Assembly (NCBI RefSeq): GCF_037860755.1
Contig: NZ_JBBEOI010000005.1
Coordinates: 1 to 62,854 of the forward strand
Length of the DNA: 62,854 nt
Source: Aquipuribacter hungaricus
GTDB lineage: Bacteria > Actinomycetota > Actinomycetes > Actinomycetales > JBBAYJ01
Reading direction: 5' to 3'
The notes beneath the pieces were generated by a model. That model searched no databases. It saw only the letters and a program-made list of their open reading frames with translations, and was not told the origin of the DNA. This document shows, piece after piece, positions 49,964 through 59,183 of this stretch. Position 1 is the stretch's first letter, and each line of letters opens with the position of its first letter. The position numbers and the translations under genes were made by a program.

Positions 49964-51016
49964 TCAGAAGCCGGTCGGCCCGTCCTCCGGGAAGTGGCAC
50001 GCCACGCGGTGGCCCGGGGCGAGTTCGGCCAGCGGCGGTGTCTCCTGGGCGCAGATGTCCTGCGCCTTCCAGCAGCGCGTCCGGAACCGGCACCCGCTCG
50101 GCGGGTTGAGCGGGCTGGGCACGTCGCCGGTCAGCGTGATCCGCTCGCGGCGTCGCTCCTTGACCGGGTCCGCGACGGGGGCGGCCGACAGCAGCGCCCG
50201 GGTGTACGGGTGCTTGGCATAGGAGTAGAGCTGGTCGCGCGGTGCGAGCTCGACGATGTGGCCGAGGTACATGACGGCCACGCGGTCGGAGATGTGCCGC
50301 ACGATCGACAGGTCGTGGGCGATGAACAGGTAACCCAGGTTCATCCGCTGCTGGAGGTCCTCGAGCAGGTTGACCACGCCGGCCTGCACGGACACGTCGA
50401 GGGCCGACACAGGCTCGTCGAGCACGAGCATCTTGGGCTCCAGCGCGAGCGAGCGGGCGATGCCGATCCGCTGGCGCTGGCCGCCGGAGAACTCGTGCGG
50501 GAAGCGGTTGCCGTGCTCGGGGTTGAGGCCCACGAGGCGCAGCAGCTCGGCCACGCGCTCGGGCCCGCTGCGCCGACCCCACTCCTTGTGGATCTTGAGG
50601 GGCTCGGCGATGATGTCGTTGACCGGCAGCTTCGGGTTGAGCGAGGCGTACGGGTCCTGGAAGACGATCTGCAGGTCGCGGCGGTAGGGCCGCAGCTGCG
50701 CGGTCGACAGCGACGTGAGCTCGGTGCCCTCGAACTTCACTGAGCCCGACGTGGGCCGGTGCAGCTGCAGGACCGCGCGGCCGGTCGTGGACTTGCCGCA
50801 GCCGGACTCCCCGACGATGCCGAGCGTCTCGCCCGCGTCGACGCCGAAGCTGACCCCGCTGACCGCCTGGACCTGCCCGACCGTGCGGCGGAACAGGCCG
50901 CCGCCCCGGACCGGGAAGTTCATGACGAGGTCGTTGACCTCGAGCAGGTGCTTCCTGGCGGTGCTGTCCTCGGACGTCGGCTGGGTGCGCCCGGTGACCA
51001 GGCTGTCGCTGCTCAT
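49964..51016 (-). CDS. oppF: Oligopeptide ABC transporter ATP-binding protein OppF
   Basis: 350 aa. Walker [10 protein letters not shown], signature [20 protein letters not shown], Walker [15 protein letters not shown] and the C-terminal oligopeptide extension with its Cys cluster ([18 protein letters not shown]) are present. With OppD it powers uptake of peptides. GGAG precedes the ATG, which overlaps the oppD stop (ATGA). It is the last gene of the operon. Confidence 0.92.
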   Translation of the reverse strand: MSSDSLVTGRTQPTSEDSTARKHLLEVNDLVMNFPVRGGGLFRRTVGQVQAVSGVSFGVDAGETLGIVGESGCGKSTTGRAVLQLHRPTSGSVKFEGTELTSLSTAQLRPYRRDLQIVFQDPYASLNPKLPVNDIIAEPLKIHKEWGRRSGPERVAELLRLVGLNPEHGNRFPHEFSGGQRQRIGIARSLALEPKMLVLDEPVSALDVSVQAGVVNLLEDLQQRMNLGYLFIAHDLSIVRHISDRVAVMYLGHIVELAPRDQLYSYAKHPYTRALLSAAPVADPVKERRRERITLTGDVPSPLNPPSGCRFRTRCWKAQDICAQETPPLAELAPGHRVACHFPEDGPTGF

Positions 51017-52284
51017 GCGTGCTCTCCTGCGGCGGTGCTGCCGGACCGGGTGCCCGGGCCGGACGTCGTGGTGCCGGGCGTCGTGGTGCCGGGCGTCGTG
51101 GTGCCGGGCGTCGTGGTCGCGTCGAGCTCCTCGGGACGGATGCCCGGGAGCACGAGGTCGTCGGTCTCCTCCGCGGCCAGGCCGACGGTCTCGCCGGGGG
51201 CGACCCGGAACATCGCGGTGGCGTCGTCGTAGGCGGCGACGTCGTCCCAGCGGTGGCAGGCCGCGCGGTGGTCGCGCCGGTCGGTCTCGTACAGCGGCGG
51301 CTCGGTCGTCGCGCACTCGTGCACGGCGATCGGGCAGCGCGGCCGGAACGGGCAGCCGGTCGGCAGGTTGATGAGCGAGGGCGGCGTCCCCTGGATCGGG
51401 CGCAGCCGCTCGCCGATGAGGTCGACGGTGGGCATGGAGCCCAGCAGCCCCGCGGTGTAGGGCATCCGCGGCTCGGTGAAGATCTCGTCGATCCCGGCGG
51501 TCTCGACCGGCTTGCCCGCGTACATGACGAGGACCCGGTCGGCGACGCTGGCGATGACGCCGAGGTCGTGGGTGATGAAGACGATGGCCGCGTCGACCTC
51601 GTCCTTGACCTCCATGAGCGTGTCGAGGATCTGCGCCTGGACGGTGACGTCCAGGGCGGTCGTCGGCTCGTCGGCGAAGATGACGTCCGGCCGGTTGATG
51701 ACCGCCATGGCGATCATCGCGCGCTGCCGCATGCCGCCGGAGAACTCGTGGGGGTAGCTGCGCAGCCGGTCCTTGGCCTGCGGGATCCCGACCAGGTCGA
51801 GCATCTCCCGGGCGCGCACCAGGGCCGCGGTGTGCGAGATGTGCTCGTGCGACCGGACCGCCTCGGCCAGCTGCGCGCCGATGGTGAGCACCGGGTTCAG
51901 CGACGTCATGGCGTCCTGGAAGATCATGCCGATCTTCCGCCCGCGCAGGCTGCGCTGCTGGTCCGCGCGCATCTTCAGCACGTCGTCGCCGCGGAACAGG
52001 ATCCGGCCGTCGATCCGGGCGGTCCGGGGCAGCAGCCCCATGACGGCCATGCTCGACACGGACTTGCCCGAGCCGGACTCACCGACGATGCCGAGCACCT
52101 CGCGGGGGTGCAGCACGTAGCTGACGCCGCGCACGGCGTTGACCATGCCGTCGTCGGTGGGGAAGCGGACGGTGAGGTCCTCGACGCGGAGGATCTCCGT
52201 CGTCGGGTCCAGCGGCGCCGCGGCCACCTCGCCGACCACGCCGGACGGGTCGGGGGTGACGGGCGTGCTGCCGGCTCTGCTCAT
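51013..52284 (-). CDS. oppD: Oligopeptide ABC transporter ATP-binding protein OppD
   Basis: 423 aa. Walker [10 protein letters not shown], signature [13 protein letters not shown], Walker [14 protein letters not shown] and the OPP C-terminal motif with Cys residues ([18 protein letters not shown]). The protein is longer than usual: after the OPP domain an acidic tail follows, ending with repeats of PGTTT coded by a 15-bp tandem repeat (about 51050-51125). The gene overlaps oppF (ATGA) and follows oppC by 20 bp. Confidence 0.92.
   Translation of the reverse strand: MSRAGSTPVTPDPSGVVGEVAAAPLDPTTEILRVEDLTVRFPTDDGMVNAVRGVSYVLHPREVLGIVGESGSGKSVSSMAVMGLLPRTARIDGRILFRGDDVLKMRADQQRSLRGRKIGMIFQDAMTSLNPVLTIGAQLAEAVRSHEHISHTAALVRAREMLDLVGIPQAKDRLRSYPHEFSGGMRQRAMIAMAVINRPDVIFADEPTTALDVTVQAQILDTLMEVKDEVDAAIVFITHDLGVIASVADRVLVMYAGKPVETAGIDEIFTEPRMPYTAGLLGSMPTVDLIGERLRPIQGTPPSLINLPTGCPFRPRCPIAVHECATTEPPLYETDRRDHRAACHRWDDVAAYDDATAMFRVAPGETVGLAAEETDDLVLPGIRPEELDATTTPGTTTPGTTTPGTTTSGPGTRSGSTAAGEHA
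51060..51125 (-). repeat. 15-bp coding repeat at the end of oppD
   Basis: About four copies of a 15-bp unit (GTGCCGGGCGTCGTG on the plus strand) code for repeated Pro-Gly-Thr-Thr-Thr in the C-terminal tail of OppD. Confidence 0.85.
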
Positions 52285-52304
52285 GCGGGGCTCCCGGGTG
52301 CGGC

Positions 52305-53336
52305 TCACGCGCGGACCTTGTTCTGGCGCGGGTCGAAGGCGTCGCGCAGCCCGTCGCCGATGAAGTTGACGCTCAGCGCGATGCCGATGATGAACAGGCC
52401 GGGGAACCAGAACAGCCAGGGGCGGGTGGCGAACGCGGTCTGGTAGTCGCTGATGAGGCGACCCAGGCTGGTGTCGGGCGGCCGGACCCCGAAGCCGAGA
52501 AAGCTGAGCGCGGTCTCGATGAGGATCGCCGCGGCGATGGTGAGCGTCGCGCTGACGATGATCGTCGAGATGATGTTGGGGAGGATGTGCCGGGTGATGA
52601 TCCGGGCAGGGCTCGCGCCCATGGCGCGGGCGGCCTCGACGAACTCGCGCTCCTTGATGGACAGCACCTCGCCGCGCACCAGCCGGGACAGGCTCGTCCA
52701 GGACACCAGGCCGAGCAGCAGGCCCAGGATGAGGGCGGAGCCGTCCGTCGCCCGGGCCACCACGGCCGCGAGCAGGAGGAGCGGGATGGTGATGATGACG
52801 TCGACGAAGCGCATGAGGACGTTCTCGACGAGGCCGCCGAAGTAGCCGGCGACGGAGCCGACCACGGTGCCGATGACGGTGGCGACCAGGCCGACGATGA
52901 GCGCGATCGTCAGCGACAGCTGCGCCCCGCGCATGGTGGTGGCGAAGTAGTCGCGCCCGATCGAGTCCTGGCCGAACGGGTTCTCCCCGATCGCCATGCC
53001 GTCCCCGTCGAGGAACCCGGGGAAGACGTCGAGCGTCGGGCGGCCGCCGTCGACGACGCTGCCGGTGCCGGTGTAGCTCTTGTCCCACCAGCCGGGGATC
53101 GGGCCCATGCCGATGCTCGTCACGGCCAGCACGATGATCGCCAGGAAGAAGAACAGCCCGATCATCGCGCCGCGGTGGCGGACGAAGCGGCGGAAGACGA
53201 GCTCGCCCTGGGTGCGGGCCTTGATCGACAGCCCCGCCGCGGCGGTGCCGTCGGCGTCGCGGCCGTCGCGGGGGTCGAGGTCGCCTCCCGCAGGCGCGGT
53301 GCCCGGGCGGCCCGGCTCGATGTTGGCGGCGGTCAT
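52305..53336 (-). CDS. oppC: Oligopeptide ABC transporter permease OppC
   Basis: 343 aa. A cytoplasmic N-terminus with the OppC_N helix (HRGAMIGLFFFLAIIVLAVT) is followed by a periplasmic loop and the permease domain (about 140-335) with the EAA motif EAARAMGASPARIITRHILP that contacts the ATPases. GGAGG lies before the ATG. The gene follows oppB by 76 bp and precedes oppD. Confidence 0.92.
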   Translation of the reverse strand: MTAANIEPGRPGTAPAGGDLDPRDGRDADGTAAAGLSIKARTQGELVFRRFVRHRGAMIGLFFFLAIIVLAVTSIGMGPIPGWWDKSYTGTGSVVDGGRPTLDVFPGFLDGDGMAIGENPFGQDSIGRDYFATTMRGAQLSLTIALIVGLVATVIGTVVGSVAGYFGGLVENVLMRFVDVIITIPLLLLAAVVARATDGSALILGLLLGLVSWTSLSRLVRGEVLSIKEREFVEAARAMGASPARIITRHILPNIISTIIVSATLTIAAAILIETALSFLGFGVRPPDTSLGRLISDYQTAFATRPWLFWFPGLFIIGIALSVNFIGDGLRDAFDPRQNKVRA

Positions 53337-53412
53337 CGTGCCTCCTCGACGGTCCTGCTGGTCCTGCTGGTCCTGGTGCGGGGGCGCTCGGTCGTGCGGC
53401 CCGGGACGAGGC

Positions 53413-54939
53413 TCACGAGAGCCGGATCCGGGGGTCGAGGTAGGCGTACGCGACGTCGGCCACGAGGTTGAACACGACGACCAGGGCGCCGGTGACCAGG
53501 AAGAAGCCCATGACCGGGTTCGGGTCGGGGATGAGGAGGCCGTTGCGGAACAGCGCGCCCATGCCGGACCAGCCGAAGACCGTCTCGGTGATGACGGCAC
53601 CGCCGATCACGGCACCGAAGTCGAAGGCCGCGAGCGTGGTCACCGGGATCAGGGCGTTGCGGAACGCGTGCCGCACCGTGACGGTGCGCTCGGTGAGGCC
53701 CTTGGCGCGCGCGGTGCGGACGTAGTCCATGTTGAGCACCTCGAGCATGGACGCCCGGGTGTAGCGCACGTACGTCGCGAAGCTGATGAGGATGAGCGCC
53801 GTCGTCGGCAGCACGAGCGACAGCCCGCGGTCGAGGAAGACCTCCCAGAAGGTGCCCTGGAAGTTGGGCGTCCCGGAGCCGATCGTCTTGACGACGACGC
53901 CGCTCACCCGCCGCGAGTATCCGGCGAAGGCGACGAGGACGTAGTCGGTGAAGATGGTGGTCCCGGCGAGCAGCCCGCTGACGACGGCGGCGCGCACGGC
54001 CAGCGGCCGGTCCAGGCCGCCCAGCAGGTAGCCCGACAGGACGCCGGCGACGACGATCCCCAGGACGCAGAGGCCGATGACGGTCCACGACGGGTCACGG
54101 AGCACCCCCGCGAGCAGGATGCTGCCGACCAGGGTGACGGCGGTGGCCGCCACGGCCGACAGCAGGACGCCGCGGTTGCGCAGGCCGGCGAGCAGGAACG
54201 TCACGCCGACCGCCCACGCGAGGCTGATGAGGACCACGAGCACCGGGCCGAGCGCCGGGCGGGCGAACCACTGCGAGGTGGACAGGCCGACGAGCACCGA
54301 GGCGGTGGCGACCGCCGCTACCAGCGCCGTCAGCGCGCGGCGGCGCCGGCTCCCGCCGAGGATCGCCTGCCAGGCCAGGGCCGCCAGGAGCGTGAGGGCG
54401 ACGATCACCGTCGTGGGGATCGTCGGCTCCCGCAGCCAGCCGTTGACGCGGATCGCGCCGAACTCCTTGAGCAGGACCGCGACCCAGAAGATCGGCAGGG
54501 AGAAGAAGAGGAAGGCGAAGAACGTCACGACGTAGTCGAAGCCGGTGTACTGCCGCAGCGCCGAGACGATGCCGATGGTCACGCCGAAGAGGATCGCGAC
54601 GACGGTCGAGACCGCCACCAGGCGCAGCGTCGAGCCCATGGCGGTCAGCGTCAGGGACGCGACGTCCTGCTGGAGGACGTTCTGGCCCAGGTCGCAGGAG
54701 CCGATGAAGCACCCGGCGGCGCCGCTCAACCAGCCGAGGTAGCGGGTGATGAGCGGGTCGTCGAGATTGAGCAGCTCCGTCCGGACGGCGATCGCCGCGT
54801 CCTTGGCGGACTGCTCCTGGATGCCCTGCAGCTCCTCGAGCGGGCTGCCGGCGTTCGCCAGCAGCACGTAGACGACGAAGGTCGCCGCCAGCAGCGTGAA
54901 GAACGAGATGATGATGCGACGCACGATGAAGACGCCCAC
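53413..54939 (-). CDS. oppB: Oligopeptide ABC transporter permease OppB, enlarged
   Basis: 508 aa against about 310-340 for usual OppB. The N-terminal block (VRRIIISFFTLLAATFVVYV; GSTLRLVAVSTVVAILFGV) and the C-terminal block (YTRASMLEVLNMDYVRTARA, RHAFRNALIPVTTLAAFDFG, GMGALFRNGL) are standard. Between them, about residues 180-330, lies an inserted hydrophobic region with roughly five extra helices. GGAGG precedes the GTG at 54939. It heads the oppBCDF operon, which has its own promoter region behind the oppA terminator. Confidence 0.88.
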   Translation of the reverse strand: MGVFIVRRIIISFFTLLAATFVVYVLLANAGSPLEELQGIQEQSAKDAAIAVRTELLNLDDPLITRYLGWLSGAAGCFIGSCDLGQNVLQQDVASLTLTAMGSTLRLVAVSTVVAILFGVTIGIVSALRQYTGFDYVVTFFAFLFFSLPIFWVAVLLKEFGAIRVNGWLREPTIPTTVIVALTLLAALAWQAILGGSRRRRALTALVAAVATASVLVGLSTSQWFARPALGPVLVVLISLAWAVGVTFLLAGLRNRGVLLSAVAATAVTLVGSILLAGVLRDPSWTVIGLCVLGIVVAGVLSGYLLGGLDRPLAVRAAVVSGLLAGTTIFTDYVLVAFAGYSRRVSGVVVKTIGSGTPNFQGTFWEVFLDRGLSLVLPTTALILISFATYVRYTRASMLEVLNMDYVRTARAKGLTERTVTVRHAFRNALIPVTTLAAFDFGAVIGGAVITETVFGWSGMGALFRNGLLIPDPNPVMGFFLVTGALVVVFNLVADVAYAYLDPRIRLS

Positions 54940-55040
54940 CGCAGACCTCCTGACGACTGTGGCCGACGACCCCGGGGACCGCGCCCGGCTCGTGACGGGG
55001 CGGGGCCTCGGGGGCCGACCGGCTGGTGCGACACGGTAGC

Positions 55041-55052
55041 CACACCTGTGTG
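55041..55052. promoter_or_regulatory. Palindrome upstream of oppBCDF
   Basis: CACACCTGTGTG (5-bp arms, 2-bp centre) lies within a larger GGT...ACC symmetry about 100 bp before oppB and next to a minus-strand TACCGT. It may be an operator for the permease operon. Confidence 0.4.
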
Positions 55053-55116
55053 ACCGGGGTGTTTCGGGCCGAGCGGGCAGCAGCGTACGACCTGCTGGGC
55101 GCTGCCCGGGCACGAC

Positions 55117-55148
55117 ACGGGGCCCCGCCCGGATGAGCGGGGCCCCGT
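55117..55148 (-). terminator. Hairpin terminator downstream of oppA
   Basis: A perfect 12-bp stem (55117-55128 with 55137-55148) closes an 8-nt loop, 50 nt past the oppA stop. Read-through would allow a reduced level of oppBCDF, a common way to make more binding protein than transporter. Confidence 0.85.
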
Positions 55149-55197
55149 CTGGTGCCGGTGGTTCAGGTGGTCCAGGTGGTGCTGTGCGGGGGGTGGG

Positions 55198-56940
55198 TCA
55201 CTCCGCGGAGCGGGTCCACTCCTGCATGTTCCAGGTCAGGCCGGACTGGGTCGGGTTGTACTCGACACCCTGCGCGTCGGCCGTGGTGGCCAGCACGCCC
55301 GGGAAGGCGAAGCCGGGGATCGTGGCCAGGTCCTCCCAGAGGATGGTCTCGATCTGGATGACCAGCTCGGTCTGGGCGTCGGGGTCGGTCTCGGCATTGA
55401 GCTGGTTGACCAGCTCGTCGACCTGCGGGTTGGTGTACTGCCCGTTGTTGTTGCCGCCGCCGGTCTGGAAGGTCGAGGCGGAGCCCGACTTCAGGGGCGA
55501 GCCGGACCAGGCGAACTGCGCGACGTCGTAGGCGCCGGTGTTGAGGGCGCCCTCCGGCTCGAAGAAGTTCGCGTTGCCGATGTCCTGGACCTCGAAGCCG
55601 GCGCCGTTGGGGCCGCAGGCCTCGACGATCAGGGCCGCCTCCTGGGTGCGACGGGCGTTGGCGTTGTGGCCCAGACGGAGCACGGTGCCGGTCTGGCCGT
55701 TGGCCTCGAGCAGCGCGCGCGCCGCCGGGATGTCCTGCTCGGACTGGTCGGCGTAGGACGCCTCGACGACCGCGTCGTAGTCCTCCTCGAACGGGAAGCT
55801 GTAGCGGCTGTTGAGGACGTTGGCCTCGGGGTTGAGCGGCTTGATGAGGTTGTCGACCATCGTCTGGCGCGGGATGCACAGGGCGAAGGCCTCGCGCAGG
55901 TTGCGGTCGGCGAAGGGGCCGGCGAAGTTGAAGTCCCAGTGCTCGTACGTGTACTGGTCCTGCGGCTCCACGCTGACGGTGTCGCCGATCGCCTCGAGCT
56001 GGGCGAGCAGGTCGGGGCTGGGCTGGGGGTCCATGGCCTGGACCTCGCCGTTCTGCAGCGCCTGCGCCTGGGCGTCCTGGGCGATGTAGCGGATGACGAC
56101 CTGCTCGGTGGCCGGCGGCTCGCCCCACCACTCGGGGTTGGCGACCAGGGTGATCGACTGCGTGGCCTCCCAGGTCTCGACCTGGTACGGGCCCGCGGAC
56201 AGCGCGACCGCCGGGTCGTACTCGCCCGGGTTGAAGTTGAAGCCGGTGTTCCAGAACGTCGCGGCACCCGAGAGCGCGGCGGGGTCGCCGGCGCGGACGG
56301 CGGCGATGATGTCCTCGACGCCACCGTTCTGCTCGACGATGTGGGCCGGCACGAACGCGCCGTACATCGAGGTGTAGTCACCGAACGGGGTGTCGTACAC
56401 GATCGTGAAGGTCTTGTCGCCGTCCTCGCAGGCGGGGGCCTGCTGGTTCTCGTAGCCGGTGGTGCCGGCCGGGAGGAACTCGGGGAACTTGCCGGACAGC
56501 GCCGCCCAGGCCAGGACCGCGTCGTCGCAGTCGATGGGCTCGCCGTCGGACCAGACGGCCTCCTCGGCGAAGGTGTACTCCACCGTCAGGGGCTCCTCGG
56601 AGGTCACCTCGAAGGTGCCGAACTCCTCGTCGGGGACCACGGAGCCGTCGGGCCCGAAGTACCAGAAACCACGCTTGATCTGGTTGAGCACGATCGCGTT
56701 GGCCGAGGCGTTGGTGTCCGCGGTGTCGTTGTTGTAGGAGAAGAACTCCTGCTCGTAGGCGTAGGTGAAGACGGCGTCGGAGCCGCCGTCGGGTGCGCCG
56801 CTCGCGGCAGGCGCCGCGCCGCCACCGGTCGTGGCCTCGCTCTCGCCGGCAGGCTCCTCGGACGTCGCGCAAGCGGCGAGGACGAGGGCCGAGCCGGTGA
56901 GCAGCGCGACGAGCTTCGCGCTTCTCCGGGTGTTGATCAC
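55198..56940 (-). CDS. oppA: Oligopeptide ABC transporter substrate-binding lipoprotein
   Basis: 580 aa, SBP_bac_5 family. The signal peptide ends in a lipobox (LVLAAC, lipidated Cys24), followed by a Gly/Ala/Ser linker and the binding domain (about 55-575; YEQEFFSYNNDTADTNASAN, FNFNPGEYDPAVALSAGPYQ, FADRNLREAFALCIPRQTMV). Position between typA and ychF recalls lpqW of mycobacteria, a related fold with another job, but here the complete oppBCDF follows, so transport is likely. GGAGG lies 7 nt before the GTG. Confidence 0.92.
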   Translation of the reverse strand: MINTRRSAKLVALLTGSALVLAACATSEEPAGESEATTGGGAAPAASGAPDGGSDAVFTYAYEQEFFSYNNDTADTNASANAIVLNQIKRGFWYFGPDGSVVPDEEFGTFEVTSEEPLTVEYTFAEEAVWSDGEPIDCDDAVLAWAALSGKFPEFLPAGTTGYENQQAPACEDGDKTFTIVYDTPFGDYTSMYGAFVPAHIVEQNGGVEDIIAAVRAGDPAALSGAATFWNTGFNFNPGEYDPAVALSAGPYQVETWEATQSITLVANPEWWGEPPATEQVVIRYIAQDAQAQALQNGEVQAMDPQPSPDLLAQLEAIGDTVSVEPQDQYTYEHWDFNFAGPFADRNLREAFALCIPRQTMVDNLIKPLNPEANVLNSRYSFPFEEDYDAVVEASYADQSEQDIPAARALLEANGQTGTVLRLGHNANARRTQEAALIVEACGPNGAGFEVQDIGNANFFEPEGALNTGAYDVAQFAWSGSPLKSGSASTFQTGGGNNNGQYTNPQVDELVNQLNAETDPDAQTELVIQIETILWEDLATIPGFAFPGVLATTADAQGVEYNPTQSGLTWNMQEWTRSAE

Positions 56941-57142
56941 TAGGGATCCTCCAACGGGGTTCGTCGCTGCGCCACGGATGAGCGGCAGCAGCGTGATGAC
57001 CGACGAAACATGCCGCAGACCGGACAGGAGGTGCAAGAAGCGAGCCCCGGCGTTATCCGAATGCAACCGTTGTGCGTCCAGCCCCGTTACCGGCGGGTAG
57101 CAGCCCTCCGGCTGCCACGGGTGCGGGGCCGCCGGTCGGTGG

Positions 57143-57154
57143 CACGCTCGGACG
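57143..57154 (+). promoter_or_regulatory. Leaderless promoter of the YdcF-like gene
   Basis: CACGCT (57143-57148) lies 6 nt before the GTG at 57155, the same hexamer as seen before the Nudix and folP genes. Confidence 0.5.
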
Positions 57155-57937
57155 GTGCCCCCTGCCGCCGACGGTGACGCCGCTCCCGGCGACGCTGCCG
57201 CGGTGCGCGCGGACCTCGACCTCGTCGCGGCGTACCTCGCGCGGCGGGACGTCGCCGACCTCGACGAGGTCGACCAGGTCGACGGGCCGTTCGACGTGGT
57301 CGTGCTCCTGGGCAGCGCGCTGCTGGGGCCCGAGCGCACCGCGGCCCGGGTGCTCGCCGGCGGCACGGCGCGCCGGCTGCTCGTGTGCGGCGGCGTCGGG
57401 CACTCGACGGAGCTGCTGTGGCGTGCCGTGGAGGCCGACCCGGCGCTGTCCGGCGTCCGCACGCGGGGCCGCCCGGAGGCCCACGTCCTCGTCGACGTGC
57501 TCGTGGAGCACCTGGATGTGCCCCGCGAGGGCCTGCTCGTCGAGGACCGGTCGACCACGTGCGGCTCCAACGCCACCGAGGCGAGGCGCGTGCTCGCGGA
57601 GCACGGCGTGCCGTCCGACCGGGTGCTCCTGCTGCAGGACCCGACCATGCAGCGCCGCAGCCACGCCTGCTTCGTCCGGGCCTGGGGCGACGACCGGCCG
57701 TTCACGAGCTTCGCCCCGTCGGTCCCGCGGGTGGCGGGCCTCGGGGAGGACGTCGAGGGCGGCTGGACGTTCGACCGCTTCGTCGGCCTGCTGCTCGGCG
57801 AGGTGCGCCGGCTGCACGACGACGAGGACGGCTACGGCCCGCGCGGCGCCGGGTTCATCGACCACGTCGACGTGCCGGAGGAGGTGCTGGCCGCCGCCCG
57901 CCGGCTCCGGTCGCGCTACCCGGACCTCGTGCGCTGA
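57155..57937 (+). CDS. YdcF/DUF218 family protein
   Basis: 260 aa. The core DVVVLLGSALLGPERTAARV, LLVCGGVGHSTELLWRAV and the motif LLVEDRSTTCGSNATEARRV match DUF218 (YdcF/ElyC) proteins; the soluble YdcF type binds SAM in E. coli, whereas ElyC types act in envelope metabolism. No membrane helix is present. The reaction is unknown. It converges with ychF over a shared hairpin. Confidence 0.82.
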   Translation: MPPAADGDAAPGDAAAVRADLDLVAAYLARRDVADLDEVDQVDGPFDVVVLLGSALLGPERTAARVLAGGTARRLLVCGGVGHSTELLWRAVEADPALSGVRTRGRPEAHVLVDVLVEHLDVPREGLLVEDRSTTCGSNATEARRVLAEHGVPSDRVLLLQDPTMQRRSHACFVRAWGDDRPFTSFAPSVPRVAGLGEDVEGGWTFDRFVGLLLGEVRRLHDDEDGYGPRGAGFIDHVDVPEEVLAAARRLRSRYPDLVR

Positions 57938-57945
57938 GGTCCGGG
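57919..57945. terminator. Hairpin shared by convergent ydcF-like and ychF genes
   Basis: CCCGGACCTC (57919-57928) pairs perfectly with GAGGTCCGGG (57936-57945) with a 7-nt loop. It covers the stop codon of the YdcF-like gene and ends 7 nt short of ychF. Confidence 0.75.
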
Positions 57946-57951
57946 CGCGCG

Positions 57952-59049
57952 TCAGACGTTGAAGCGGAACTCCACCACGTCGCCGTCGGCCATGACGTAC
58001 TCCTTGCCCTCGATCCGGGCCTTGCCGCGGGCCTTCGCCTCGGCCATGGACCCGGCCTCGACGAGGTCGTCGAAGGACACCACCTCGGCCTTGATGAAGC
58101 CGCGCTGGAAGTCGGTGTGGATGACGCCGGCGGCCTCGGGCGCGGTCGCACCCTGCTTGATCGTCCAGGCGCGCGACTCCTTGGGCCCGGCGGTCAGGTA
58201 GGTCTGCAGGCCGAGGGTGGCGAACCCGACGCGGGCGAGCTGGTGCAGGCCCGGCTCGTCCTGCCCGGACTCCGCGAGCAGCTCGGCGGCGTCGGCGTCG
58301 TCCAGCCCGGCGAGCTCGGACTCCAGCTGCGCGTCGAGGAAGATCGCCTCGGCCGGGGCGACCAGGGCCGCGAGCTCCTGGCGCCGGGCGACCGCCTGCG
58401 GGCTGTCGCCGAGGGCGTCGGCGTCGACGTTGAAGACGTAGATGAACGGCTTGGTCGTCAGCAGGCCGAGCTCCCTGAGCCCCGCCGGGTCCAGCTTCTT
58501 CTGCGCCACCGCCGCCGACAGGGGGATGCCCTCGGACAGCACAGCCTCGGCGGCGCGCGCGGCCTCGAGGACGGAGGCGTCGACCTTCTTGCCGCGCACC
58601 TCCTTCTCCAGGCGCGGGACCGCGTTCTCGACCGTCTGCAGGTCGGCGAGGACGAGCTCGGTGTTGATGGTCTCGATGTCGTCGGCGGGGTCGACCCGGC
58701 CGTCGACGTGCACCACGTCGTCGTCGACGAAGGCACGGATGACCTGGCAGATGGCGTCGGCCTCGCGGATCGTGGCGAGGAACTTGTTGCCCAGGCCCTG
58801 GCCCTCGCTGGCCCCGCGGACGATGCCGGCGATGTCGACGAACGACACGACGGCGGGCACGGTCCGCTCGCTGGAGAACACCTCGGCCAGGCGGCCCAGG
58901 CGGGGGTCCGGCAGCGGGACCACCCCGACGTTCGGCTCGATCGTCGCGAACGGGTAGTTCGCCGCGAGCACCTCGTTCTTGGTCAGGGCGTTGAAGAGGG
59001 TGGACTTGCCCACGTTCGGCAGGCCGACGATCCCGATGGTGAGAGCCAC
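57952..59049 (-). CDS. ychF: Redox-regulated ATPase/GTPase YchF
   Basis: 365 aa, OLA1/YchF family of Obg-like P-loop proteins. GLPNVGKSTLFNALTKNEV is the P-loop; ANYPFATIEPNVG, FVDIAGIVRGASEGQGLGNK and the C-terminal TGS-like domain (REDOX-type FIKAEVVSFDDLVEAGSMAE) are clear. YchF prefers ATP and is tied to ribosomes and oxidative stress. The GTG at 59049 gives the usual LTIGIVG start; TAGACT lies 8 nt before it. Confidence 0.95.
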   Translation of the reverse strand: MALTIGIVGLPNVGKSTLFNALTKNEVLAANYPFATIEPNVGVVPLPDPRLGRLAEVFSSERTVPAVVSFVDIAGIVRGASEGQGLGNKFLATIREADAICQVIRAFVDDDVVHVDGRVDPADDIETINTELVLADLQTVENAVPRLEKEVRGKKVDASVLEAARAAEAVLSEGIPLSAAVAQKKLDPAGLRELGLLTTKPFIYVFNVDADALGDSPQAVARRQELAALVAPAEAIFLDAQLESELAGLDDADAAELLAESGQDEPGLHQLARVGFATLGLQTYLTAGPKESRAWTIKQGATAPEAAGVIHTDFQRGFIKAEVVSFDDLVEAGSMAEAKARGKARIEGKEYVMADGDVVEFRFNV

Positions 59050-59183
59050 GTGCGGGGAGTCTACGCGGGCGCCGGCGCCCGGCCGGGGCGTCGACCTGCT
59101 GGTGCACGGCCCGAGCGGGGCGCAGGCGGCGGTTGCGGTGCGGCGGCGGCGTTGTGTCCGGGGGGCGGCGCAGTCTGTGCGGC

